Positions 55,032 to 63,520 of a stretch of 64,000 nucleotides of DNA are shown here, one piece after another. The position numbers and the translations under genes were made by a program. The first letter of the stretch is position 1; each line of letters opens with the position of its first letter. A model generated the notes under the pieces. The model did not search any database and was not told where the DNA came from. It saw nothing but the letters and a program-made list of their open reading frames with translations. Source of the DNA: Gammaproteobacteria bacterium (GTDB taxonomy: Bacteria > Pseudomonadota > Gammaproteobacteria > SZUA-140); the NCBI GenBank assembly GCA_016716465.1, contig JADJWH010000001.1, positions 1,426,001 to 1,490,000 on the forward strand, read 5' to 3'.

Positions 55032-56342
55032 ATGGCGTACGACGTCAGGCACGCGGTCACCGCGCTGAACGAGGACTATCTCCGGCGTTATCCCGCCGAG
55101 GCCGCGCGCGCGGTGGCGGACATGCACCCGGACGATATCGCCGAACTGCTGGCGGCCCAGCCGGTGATGCGCGCGATCGCCGTGTGGCAGCAGTTGCCGC
55201 TCGATCTCGCGGCCGAGACCCTGCACCGTCTCGACGACGAACTGGCGAGCCGGCTGCTGAACCGCGCCGATGCGGTGAGGTCGGCGCGCGCCTACGCACG
55301 CCTGCGCGAGGCACGACGCGAGCGCCTGCACGAGCGGATCACCGCCTCCCGCCTGCGCGAATTCGAGCGCCTGATGCACTTTCCGGCCAACAGCGCCGGG
55401 GCGCTCATGGATACCAATTTCCCCCTGCTCACCCCCGCGATGAGCGCGCGCGAGGCGCTCACCCGTCTGCGCCGGCGCCGCAGCCGTTCCGCGCAGCAGT
55501 TCTATATCACCAGCGAGGACGAGCCGCCGCGGCTCTACCTGCTCGAGATCCAGGAGCTTGCCTTCGCGGATCCGCGCAGCCGCCTGATCGACCTCGCCCG
55601 GCCGGCGCCGACCGCGGTCACGCCGACCGCGAACCAGGAGGATATCGTCGAACAGTTCGACCGCCACAAGCTGGCGGAGCTGCCGGTGACCGACGTCCAC
55701 GGAGAACTCGTCGGGGTGATACATTACGACGCGCTGGTAAGCGCGGTGCGTGAGGACAGCAGTGCGGACCTGCTGACCATGGTGGGCGCGAGCCGCGAAG
55801 AACGCGCCTTGTCGAAGATCGGCTTCGTCGTCCGCAAGCGGCTGCCCTGGCTGCAGATCAACCTGCTCACCGCCTTTCTCGCCGCCGCGGTCGTCGGCCT
55901 GTTCGAATCCACCATCGCGCAGTTCACCGCCCTCGCCGTGCTGCTGCCGGTAGTGGCGGGTCAGGCGGGCAACACCGGCGCGCAGGCGCTCGCCGTCACC
56001 ATGCGCGGCCTGGCGCTGCGCGAGATCAGCATCAGCCACTGGTTGCGCGTCGCGCGCAAGGAAATCGGCGCCGGCTTCATCAACGGCGTCGCCGTCGCGG
56101 TGGTCACCTCGATCGGGGTGATGGTGTGGAGCGGATCCGGAGGACTCGCGCTGGTGATCGGCACCTCGATGGTGATCTCCATGGTCGCGGCGGGATTTTC
56201 CGGGGTGATCGTGCCGATCCTGCTGTCCGCCGCCGGACAGGATCCCGCGCAATCCTCCTCCATCATCCTGACCACGATCACGGACATCATCGGGTTCCTC
56301 ACCTTCCTCGGCATCGCGACCCTGCTGTCCGGTTTGCTCTAG
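55032..56342 (+). CDS. mgtE: Magnesium transporter MgtE
   Basis: MgtE, 436 residues, is a dimeric Mg2+-selective channel of the inner membrane. Residues 1-115 are the helical N-domain, about 120-245 the CBS pair (PANSAGALMDTNFPLLTPAM, HKLAELPVTDVHGELVGVIH), and 255-436 five transmembrane helices. The signature LPVVAGQAGNTGAQALAVT and the pore Asp in TTITDIIGFLTFLG are intact. It follows the soluble MgtE-like gene by 15 bp, so the two are probably co-expressed. Heptad repeats follow its stop. Confidence 0.93.
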   Translation: MAYDVRHAVTALNEDYLRRYPAEAARAVADMHPDDIAELLAAQPVMRAIAVWQQLPLDLAAETLHRLDDELASRLLNRADAVRSARAYARLREARRERLHERITASRLREFERLMHFPANSAGALMDTNFPLLTPAMSAREALTRLRRRRSRSAQQFYITSEDEPPRLYLLEIQELAFADPRSRLIDLARPAPTAVTPTANQEDIVEQFDRHKLAELPVTDVHGELVGVIHYDALVSAVREDSSADLLTMVGASREERALSKIGFVVRKRLPWLQINLLTAFLAAAVVGLFESTIAQFTALAVLLPVVAGQAGNTGAQALAVTMRGLALREISISHWLRVARKEIGAGFINGVAVAVVTSIGVMVWSGSGGLALVIGTSMVISMVAAGFSGVIVPILLSAAGQDPAQSSSIILTTITDIIGFLTFLGIATLLSGLL

Positions 56343-56351
56343 AGGAAAACC

Positions 56352-56584
56352 AGGACTAAGGACTGAGGACTTAGGACTGAGTAAAGACAAAAATCCGGGC
56401 GGATGGGATAAGAAGGAAAATCTATAAATTTGCCGTCGCTTTTTTGAATCAGTAATTTACCAGGTCACCAGTACCCTCCCCGTCCTTAGTCCTTAGTCCT
56501 TAGTCCTTAGTCCTTAGTCCTTAGTCCTTAGCCCTTAGCCCTTAGCCCTTAGCCCTTAGCCCTTAGCCCTTAGCCCTTAGCCCT
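56352..56584. repeat. Inverted heptad arrays between mgtE and the methyltransferase gene
   Basis: AGGACTA/AGGACTG heptads (56352-56380) face about 14 copies of CCTTAGT changing to CCTTAGC (56483-56584), with about 100 bases between. The final copy forms the TAA stop of the convergent methyltransferase gene. Confidence 0.9.
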
Positions 56585-57437
56585 GGGTCTTGCGCGCCAT
56601 GATGGCCCAGGTGCTGGACGGCATCCAGACACTCCCGTCGGCGCGCTGGAACTCCGCCAGCATAGCGCCCAGATCGGCGCGGATCCGCTCCAGCTTGCGG
56701 CTGCCTTCCTCGCCCGCCTCGCGCACGATCTCGCCGGCGGGGCCGACGAGCATCTGGTAATCGATCGCCTCCTCGACGTCGGTGCCGATGCAGATCTCGG
56801 CGTCGACGCGCCGGAACATCTCGACACGGTCGAAACCCGCGGCCGTCAGCATCGCGCGATCGGTCTCCTCGTCCGCCATCGAAAACGGTCCCGGCCCGCA
56901 GGTCCTGGCCTGATCTCCGGGTGGCGGCAAGTGTCGGAGCGCGATCTCCTTGGCGCTGCCCCAGCAGGGGTTGTCCTGTATCGTGCGCCACACGATGAGA
57001 CACAGCCGCCCGTCCGGCTTCAGGGCGCGGCGCGCGTTGCGCAACGCCATCACCACGCTCTCGAAGAACATCACGCCGAAGCGCGAGAACACGGCGTCGA
57101 AGTACTCCGGCGGAAGCGGGTGGGTCTGCGCGTCGCCCTGCTCATAGCGCACGTGCGCGCAACCGTCCCGGACCGCGTCCTCGCGCGCGGTGCGCACGAA
57201 GGCCTCGGTGCAATCCAGACCGACCACTTCACCGGACGGCGTCACCTGACGCGCGATATCCAGACAGGTCTCGCCGCAGCCACAGCCGATGTCGAGGACG
57301 CGCTCACCGGGACGGAAGGCATACCAGGGATAGGCGATCGCGCTGTGGATCGCGCCGTTGCCCGCCAGCAGGTGGCGGAACCGGAACCATTTGGGGACCA
57401 GGATCTCGTTCCAGCAGCTGATGAAATCTTCATTCAT
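56577..57437 (-). CDS. Class I SAM-dependent methyltransferase
   Basis: A 286-residue methyltransferase of unknown substrate. The Rossmann fold shows motif I ERVLDIGCGCGETCLDIARQ, then EVVGLDCTEAFV, QGDAQTHPLP and DAVFSRFGVMFF, with ARRALKPDGRLCLIVWR. The acidic and aromatic content of the C-terminal third resembles UbiE/COQ5-type relatives, but I cannot name a substrate. The start is ATG 57437; upstream in-frame sequence is not conserved-looking. Its stop is embedded in a heptad array. Confidence 0.85.
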   Translation of the reverse strand: MNEDFISCWNEILVPKWFRFRHLLAGNGAIHSAIAYPWYAFRPGERVLDIGCGCGETCLDIARQVTPSGEVVGLDCTEAFVRTAREDAVRDGCAHVRYEQGDAQTHPLPPEYFDAVFSRFGVMFFESVVMALRNARRALKPDGRLCLIVWRTIQDNPCWGSAKEIALRHLPPPGDQARTCGPGPFSMADEETDRAMLTAAGFDRVEMFRRVDAEICIGTDVEEAIDYQMLVGPAGEIVREAGEEGSRKLERIRADLGAMLAEFQRADGSVWMPSSTWAIMARKTQG

Positions 57438-57686
57438 GAGCGCACGCCCTCGTGAACACGACCGGACATCCTGCCCCGACAAGGCATCCATCTTCGCCCC
57501 AATACCTGAGTAAATCAATCAGGAATGGGCGGCCCGGAACACTCGGAATAAGTCTTAACTTATTAGGGATATATTTCTTAAGAAATCATCCCGCGCAGAC
57601 GTTACATAAGAAGCCATGAAGTAAGAGCCCACACAACCCCGGCTCAACGCCGGTCGATGGGCACCCGTAATAAATATAGGAAGGCA

Positions 57687-60170
57687 ATGCGCGCACTCCG
57701 GCGACACATTGGCACCCGCATCACCCTGCTGATGACCGGCCTGCTGGCCATTCTCCTGCTCGGCGGCAGCCAATGGCTCAACGACCGTCTCGACGAGATG
57801 GTCCGCCAGTGGGAGGCGCGTCAGGCCAGGACGCATGCCAACACCCTGTTGTCGACCCTGCAGACCCTGATGCTCAACGGGGAGGGGACGCTCGCCCGCG
57901 ACTGGATCAACCGGATGCACGGCATCGCCGGCATCCTCGACATCGAGGTGCTCCGCCAGGACGGCAAGGAGGCCTTCACCGATCTCGCCACCGTCTCCGC
58001 CGTCAACGGCTATCTCGGCGCCCTGCGCTTCGAGCGCGAGCCGGTCGAGGGCCACCACCGCGGTGAACCGCTGCACCCGCCCGCCTTCGAACAGGCACTG
58101 CGGGGCGAGAATGGCATCGACTGGTCCATCCCCGGGCGCATGACGCTCTACCTGCCGATCCCCACGCGGGAGGAATGCCTGGGCTGCCACGGATACGATC
58201 CGGCATCCCTGCGCGGCGTGCTTCGGCTCGGGCTCTCCACCGCGGACATCGAGCAATGGGCGGCGCAACTGCAGCGCCGCGCGACCACGGGAATTATCGT
58301 CCTGCTGCTGTTTTCGAGCCTCGTCCTGACGGGCGCCGTGCAATGGACCGTGCTGACACCGCTGGCGAGACTGAGGAAGGCCATCGTCGATATCGGAGAA
58401 AACCGCCAGGCGGCGCGCCTCGACATCGCCCGCGAGGACGAGGTGGGACAGGTGGCCTGCGCCTTCAATCGCCTGCAGGGGCAATTGCTGGCGGTCACCG
58501 ACAACGTGCCCGACGCCCTGCTGACGTGCAATGAACAGGGCCGCATCATCACGGCCAATCGCGCCGCCGGGATAATGTTCGGTGATACGCCGGAGCATCT
58601 GATCGGACAGAATATCGCCCTGCTGATTCCGGACATCGCAAAACGTTACCCTGCCGATTCTGCTGACGCACAGGGAAATACGGCGTCACGCGCGTGGCCG
58701 GGGCAGCGCTGGGAATCGACGGCGCTGCGCCGTGACGGGACGCGTCCGCCGGTGGAGGTCAGCCTCAATGCCTACCGGCTGGAAGACAAGCGCCGCCTCA
58801 TCGCGGTCGTGCGCGACATCACGGAACGCAAGGCCCAGCTCGCCACGATCGAGCATCAGGCGCTGCACGACCCGCTCACCGACCTGCCCAACCGCGCCCT
58901 GCTGTCGGACCGCCTGCGCCAGGCGATCCGCGCCGCCGACCGCAGCGGGGAACCGCTGGCGCTGATGATCATGGACCTCAACCGCTTCAAGGAAATCAAC
59001 GACACCCTCGGGCACCTGCAGGGCGACCTGCTGCTGCAGCAAGTGGCGGCCCGCCTGCCTCCGCTGATGCGCGCCTCGGATACGGTAGCACGCCTGGGCG
59101 GCGATGAATTCGCCCTCGTGCTGCCCCGTTCCGACGCCGAGTCCGCGGCCCGGATCGCGGAGCGTATCAACCAGTCACTGGAGGAGCCGTTCAAACTGGA
59201 GGAGCACACGTACACCATCGGGGCCAGCATCGGAATCGCGCTCTATCCGACCCATGGACGGGACGATGTCAATCTCCTGCAGTGCGCGGACACCGCCATG
59301 TACGCGGCCAAGCGCCGCCGCATCGGCTACGACTTTTACAGCCCGGAACAGGACGAGCAGAACGCGCAGGCGCTCAAGCTGCTGGGAGACCTGCGCCGGG
59401 CGATCGGCACCGACCAGCTGATGCTGCACTATCAACCCAAGGTGGACCTCCGCACCCATTGCGTTACCGGCGTGGAGGCGTTGCTGCGCTGGAATCACCC
59501 CGAGCGCGGGTCGATCCCGCCGGCCGAGTTCATCGCGATCGCCGAGCGCTACGGCATCACCGGTGTGCTCACCGCCTGGGTGATCGAGGAGGCGATGCGC
59601 CAGATGTACGCCTGGGAACTGGACGGGATCGAGCTCGGCATCGCCGTCAATCTGTCCATGCACGACCTCGAGAACGACCAGCTGATCCGCCACGTCGAGC
59701 GCTACCGCGCCGAAAACTCCGACGCCCGCACCCACCGCCTGTGCCTCGAGGTCACCGAGACCGCCATGATGTCCAACCCGCCGCGCGTGTTCGAAACCCT
59801 GAACACCCTGGCCGACATGGGGTTCGTCATTTCCATCGACGATTTCGGCACCGGCTACTCCTCGCTCAACTACCTGCGCCAGCTCCCGCTGTCCGAGATC
59901 AAGATCGACAAATCCTTCGTGATGGACATGCTGCACAACAAGGAGGCGGCCACCATCGTGCACGCGGTCATCGATCTCGCCCACAATCTCGGGCTGCGGG
60001 TCGTCGCGGAAGGCGTGGCGGAGCAGGCGATCCTCGAGCGCCTCCAGGGCATCGGCTGCGACATCGCGCAGGGCTTCCATATCGCCAGACCCATGGGCGC
60101 GGCCGCCCTGAACGACTGGCTGGAAAGCGCGCCCTGGGGGAAAGAAGGTCCCGCCCCGGCGCGGGATTGA
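57687..60170 (+). CDS. Membrane c-di-GMP signalling protein: heme-c-motif sensor, HAMP, PAS, GGDEF and EAL
   Basis: An 827-residue sensor. From ATG 57687 (AGGAAGG just upstream; an ATG at 57657 has no such site) residues 13-31 are a first transmembrane helix. A periplasmic region of about 165 residues holds a CLGCH c-type heme motif at 164-168. A second helix is at about 201-220, followed by HAMP (221-275), PAS (280-380), a GGDEF domain with intact RLGGDEFALV (GGDEF 471-475) and an EAL domain with intact EALLRW (597-599), DDFGTGYSS and IKIDKSFV. Both cyclase and phosphodiesterase motifs look competent. I infer that redox, gas or small-ligand binding at a heme would tune c-di-GMP. Confidence 0.9.
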   Translation: MRALRRHIGTRITLLMTGLLAILLLGGSQWLNDRLDEMVRQWEARQARTHANTLLSTLQTLMLNGEGTLARDWINRMHGIAGILDIEVLRQDGKEAFTDLATVSAVNGYLGALRFEREPVEGHHRGEPLHPPAFEQALRGENGIDWSIPGRMTLYLPIPTREECLGCHGYDPASLRGVLRLGLSTADIEQWAAQLQRRATTGIIVLLLFSSLVLTGAVQWTVLTPLARLRKAIVDIGENRQAARLDIAREDEVGQVACAFNRLQGQLLAVTDNVPDALLTCNEQGRIITANRAAGIMFGDTPEHLIGQNIALLIPDIAKRYPADSADAQGNTASRAWPGQRWESTALRRDGTRPPVEVSLNAYRLEDKRRLIAVVRDITERKAQLATIEHQALHDPLTDLPNRALLSDRLRQAIRAADRSGEPLALMIMDLNRFKEINDTLGHLQGDLLLQQVAARLPPLMRASDTVARLGGDEFALVLPRSDAESAARIAERINQSLEEPFKLEEHTYTIGASIGIALYPTHGRDDVNLLQCADTAMYAAKRRRIGYDFYSPEQDEQNAQALKLLGDLRRAIGTDQLMLHYQPKVDLRTHCVTGVEALLRWNHPERGSIPPAEFIAIAERYGITGVLTAWVIEEAMRQMYAWELDGIELGIAVNLSMHDLENDQLIRHVERYRAENSDARTHRLCLEVTETAMMSNPPRVFETLNTLADMGFVISIDDFGTGYSSLNYLRQLPLSEIKIDKSFVMDMLHNKEAATIVHAVIDLAHNLGLRVVAEGVAEQAILERLQGIGCDIAQGFHIARPMGAAALNDWLESAPWGKEGPAPARD

Positions 60171-60285
60171 GAACCGCCGCACATCCCCGCCGCGGCCCGG
60201 CTTGCCCGGCCCGGGCTTTTTCGCTAGAGTCTGAACCGTAGTTCGTCATTCGCAGTGAAACCGCAATTTCCGCAGGAGGTGATCC

Positions 60286-60411
60286 ATGAAACGCTTGCTC
60301 GCCCTGCTCTCCATCGCCATGATCTTCGCCGCCGCGCCGGCGCTCGCCTGCGATGGCGGGGGCAAGACCAAGGCCGACGGCTCGAAACCGGCCAGCGAAA
60401 GACAGGCCTGA
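60286..60411 (+). CDS. Small secreted protein of unknown function
   Basis: A 41-residue open reading frame (MKRLLALLSIAMIFAAAPAL, then ACDGGGKTKADGSKPASERQ and A) with a strong AGGAGGTGA ribosome site and its own Rho-independent terminator. Residues 1-21 are a signal peptide; the Cys at 22 follows ALA and might be lipidated, but the -3 residue is Ala, so the lipobox is weak. The mature part is only about 20 residues, Gly/Lys/Ser-rich and disordered. I do not recognise a family. Confidence 0.65.
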   Translation: MKRLLALLSIAMIFAAAPALACDGGGKTKADGSKPASERQA

Positions 60412-60429
60412 TCGCCGCGGTCACGGCGG

Positions 60430-60464
60430 AAAAGAGGCGGCGCAATGCGCCGCCTCTTTTTTTT
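60430..60464. terminator. Bidirectional Rho-independent terminator
   Basis: A perfect 14-bp AAAAGAGGCGGCGC stem with a 3-base AAT loop and at least four further T residues. A-rich on the left and T-rich on the right, it can serve the small secreted gene (plus) and the sensor kinase (minus). Confidence 0.9.
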
Positions 60465-60483
60465 GCGCGCGGGATGGCCAGGC

Positions 60484-61945
60484 TCAGCCCAGGGGGAGGC
60501 GAATCGTGATCCTGAGCCCGCCGTCCGGCTCGTTGCGGGCATCGATGGTGCCGCCGTGCGATTCCACCGCGCGCCTGGCGATGGCAAGCCCGAGCCCGTA
60601 ACCGCCGCTCGCGCGGTCGCGCGACTCACTGGCCCGGAAGAAGGGCTCGAAGATACGCTGGAGATAGGCCTCGCCGACACCGGGACCGTGGTCGCGCACG
60701 GTGATCACGGCCTCCCCACCTTCCGCGCCCGCGGCGAGCGTGATCTCCACAGCCGTATCTTCCCGGGTGTAATGCACCGCATTGCGGACCACGTTCTCGA
60801 TCGCGCTGTGCAGGAGCTCGGGGCTGCCGACCAGGGATACCGCGTCGAGCGCGACCACGCGGACATGGCGCCGGCTCTGTTCCGCCTCGAAGGCGGCATC
60901 GCGCGCGATGGCATCCACCAGGGACGCGAGATCGACCGGCTCGCGCACGCGCTCGCCGACCTCGACCGCGAGCCGGGTCAGGGACAGGATCTGGCCGATC
61001 AGCTCATTGAGACGCTCGGCCTCGCGCTCGATGCGATCGAGTTCCTCGGCGGCGCGGCCCTCGGTCCGCCGGCGCGCGAGGCCGAGCGCCGCCTGCAGGC
61101 GCGCGAGCGGCGAACGCAATTCATGGGAAACGTCACGCAACAGGTCCTTCTGCGCCTCGATGAGTGCCTGCAGACGCGCCGCCATGCGGTCGAAATCCCG
61201 GCTCAGCCCCCCCATCTCATCGCCGCGCAGCCCGAGCGCGCCGACGCGCACGCCGAGATCCCCGGTCGCGAGCGCCTGGGTCGCGGTACGCAGGCGGCGC
61301 ACCGGCGCGCTCAGATAACGCGCCAGCCCGAGGCATACCACGCCGCTGATCAGCAGCGCCGCCAGCAGGCCGGGTATCGACACCAGGTGCCAGACCGGAT
61401 GCGGCGGCCGGAAAACGGCGATGAGATGAAAGTATCCCTCGCGCGGCACCGCGACCGAACGGATGATCAGACCGTGGTGTTCGGGTCCGGCCTCGCCGTC
61501 ATCGTCGAGATCGCGGCCGCCGTCCGCGCGGGCCGCGGCGCCCGTAGGCACCGGGCGGGAGGTCGCGGTAGGAAGGCGGCGGACCGAAGATCCACGGCCG
61601 CGCCTCGCCGATATATCCGCGCGAACGCAGCAGATCGATGATCCGCGTGAGGTACGGCGGCAATTCGTTCCCGAGCACCTCGCGCCCGGCGGGGTCGATC
61701 AGGAAGACATTCATCCGGCGATTGCTCCAGGTATGATCCAGCCATTCCCGGAATCCCGCCACGCCGCGCGCGCGCAGCACGTTCTCGGCCTCCGCCACGC
61801 TCTCGGCGAATTGTTCCTTTTCGCGTTCGATCATCAGCGGAATGCGCTCGCGTCCGATCTGCGCGGTGGTCCACGCGATCGCGCCGCCCATGGCGATCAT
61901 CGAAACCCAGAAGATGAGGAAGATCTTCCAGAACAGGTTGAACAT
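60484..61945 (-). pseudogene. Sensor histidine kinase (CpxA-like), frame broken by one extra base
   Basis: An inner-membrane kinase that pairs with the response regulator at 61947-62639. The N-terminal part (MFNLFWKIFLIFWVSMIAMG, periplasmic domain, ...PPPSYRDLPPGAYG) reads in one frame. The second transmembrane helix, HAMP (LARYLSAPVRRLRTA), HisKA with phospho-acceptor His in DVSHELRSPLARL, and ATPase boxes NVVRNAVHYT, DHGPGVGEAYL and GGYGLGLAIARR are in another. The break lies near 61510-61560, in GC-rich sequence. The interval is 1462 bases, one more than a multiple of three, so removing one base gives about 486 residues. Only one codon stretch is affected, which suggests a sequence error. 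Confidence 0.9.
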
Positions 61946-61946
61946 G

Positions 61947-62639
61947 TCAGTCACCCACGCGCGCGTACAGGTAACCCACGCCGCGCACGGTCTGGATGCG
62001 CTCCTCGCCCCCCGGCAGCGGGCCGAGTTTCCGGCGCAGATTGCTGATGTGCATGTCGAGCGCGCGGTCGTAACGGGTGAGCTTGCGGCCCAGCGCCCGC
62101 TCGCACAGGGTCTCCTTGCTGACGACGCGCCCGACCTCGTCCAGCAGCACGGCGAGCACGCTGTATTCCGTGCTGGTGAGCTCCACCGGGGCGCCCCCCT
62201 GCAGGATCCGGCGGGCACCGTGCTGCATGACGATGTCGCCGACAACGAGGTCGTCGCTGGTCCTGTCCGGCTCGCCCTGATCGGAACGGCGCAGGACGGC
62301 GCGGATGCGGGCGACCAGGACGCGCGGATTGCAGGGCTTGGGCAGATAGTCGTCCGCACCGAGTTCGAGCCCGACCACGCTGTCCGTATCGGAACCGCGC
62401 GCGGTCAGCATCAGCACCGGGATCAGTGATTTGCGCCGCAGTTCGCGCAGCACGTCGAAGCCGTTGAGCCGCGGCATCATCACATCCAGCACCACCAGAT
62501 CGCAATCGCCCTGCACGGCCCTGGCGAGGGCGTCGTCGCCATCGTAGGCGACATCGACCTCGAAGCCCTCGCCACGCAGGTACTCGGCCAGCATGTCGCT
62601 CAATTCCTCGTCGTCGTCGGCCAGCAGCAGTCTCGCCAT
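61947..62639 (-). CDS. OmpR/CpxR-family response regulator
   Basis: A 230-residue DNA-binding response regulator. The receiver domain has LLLADDDEELSDML, phospho-acceptor Asp52 in LVVLDVMMPRLNG, and LTARGSD and LGADDYLPKP. The OmpR-type winged helix has LTSTEYSVLAVLLDEVGRVV and DMHISNLRRKLGP, ending in RTVRGVGYLY. It starts at ATG 62639 and is one base upstream of the sensor kinase start, so the pair is co-translated. Similarity to CpxR is strongest, and a CpxP-like gene lies 0.9 kb away. Confidence 0.95.
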   Translation of the reverse strand: MARLLLADDDEELSDMLAEYLRGEGFEVDVAYDGDDALARAVQGDCDLVVLDVMMPRLNGFDVLRELRRKSLIPVLMLTARGSDTDSVVGLELGADDYLPKPCNPRVLVARIRAVLRRSDQGEPDRTSDDLVVGDIVMQHGARRILQGGAPVELTSTEYSVLAVLLDEVGRVVSKETLCERALGRKLTRYDRALDMHISNLRRKLGPLPGGEERIQTVRGVGYLYARVGD

Positions 62640-62807
62640 GCCTCCTCCTTGCCCTGTTTAGCGGCGATTATAAAGCCCGCCGCCGCCCGCGGGTGGGCGC
62701 TTTACAGAATCTTACAATCATTTTCTCCAGCTTTACCTTCCCTGACCCACACTTGCAGGAACCCCGGCTATCCTGCTCAGCGTCAACAACGAACACGGGA
62801 GAACGCC

Positions 62808-63182
62808 ATGCTGTCGGTAAATGTGAATGAAAGCGATGCCATCGCGCTGCTGGAAGCGGGCGACACGCTCGCGCGAACGGATCTCGAGGCGGCCGCCCGC
62901 GTCGTCGATCCCTATCTCAAGCGCAAGGGGAAACTGAACGGCCTCATCATCCGCGCCCCCGGGCACGAGGGCTGGAATGCCTTCGCCGCCCTGGCACAGC
63001 ACCTGCGCTTCACCATGGACCAGCATCGCTCGATCACGCGCATCGCGCTGGTGACCGACGCGGACGCCTCCCGGGTGGCGGGCCGCATCGCCCCGCATTT
63101 CGTCAACGCGAAGATCAAGATCTACCCGGATGCGAGACTCGAGAGCGCACGCGCCTGGATCCTGGCGGACGTTCTCAACTGA
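62808..63182 (+). CDS. SpoIIAA-like / STAS-domain protein
   Basis: A 124-residue cytoplasmic protein starting MLSVNVNESDAIALLEAGDT at ATG 62808. The pattern RVVDPYLKRKGKLNGLIIRA, AFAALAQHLRFTMDQHRSI and RIALVTDADASRVAGRIAPH matches the SpoIIAA-like (DUF3478) family. This is a STAS-like fold for binding partners or small ligands, without an established role in gammaproteobacteria. It is the first of three small plus-strand genes and is divergent from the two-component pair. Confidence 0.85.
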   Translation: MLSVNVNESDAIALLEAGDTLARTDLEAAARVVDPYLKRKGKLNGLIIRAPGHEGWNAFAALAQHLRFTMDQHRSITRIALVTDADASRVAGRIAPHFVNAKIKIYPDARLESARAWILADVLN

Positions 63183-63224
63183 CCCAGACCCCATCAACCT
63201 GCAACGAGACAAGGAGACAGCACC

Positions 63225-63482
63225 ATGAATACGAACACCGCTCAGAACATCAATACCGCCGAACGCATCGTCAGGCTGGCCTTCAGCCTGACCCTCGTGA
63301 TCGTGCCGTTCATCGTCGACGCGCCGCTCGGGGATCTCGCGCTGCTGCCGCTGCTGGCCATCTACCCGGGCCTCACCGCGGCGCTCGGCTGGGATCCGCT
63401 GCTGGCGGCGGCGAGCGCCCTGCGCCGGCGCGGGCAGGATTCCGCGGCGGGAATCGGACACGGTCTGGCCGGCCGGGCCTGA
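63225..63482 (+). CDS. DUF2892-type small membrane protein
   Basis: An 85-residue protein with two hydrophobic segments (IVRLAFSLTLVIVPFIVDAP and LALLPLLAIYPGLTAALGW). The starting NINTAERIVRLA and the G(W/F)DPL turn resemble DUF2892, found in the membrane part of YgaP and as single proteins. The function is unknown. It lies 42 bp after the SpoIIAA-like gene and 38 bp before the CpxP-like gene, all in the same direction. Confidence 0.75.
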   Translation: MNTNTAQNINTAERIVRLAFSLTLVIVPFIVDAPLGDLALLPLLAIYPGLTAALGWDPLLAAASALRRRGQDSAAGIGHGLAGRA

Positions 63483-63520
63483 CGCCACGACCCCGTATCA
63501 ATCTGGAAGAGGAGAACATC

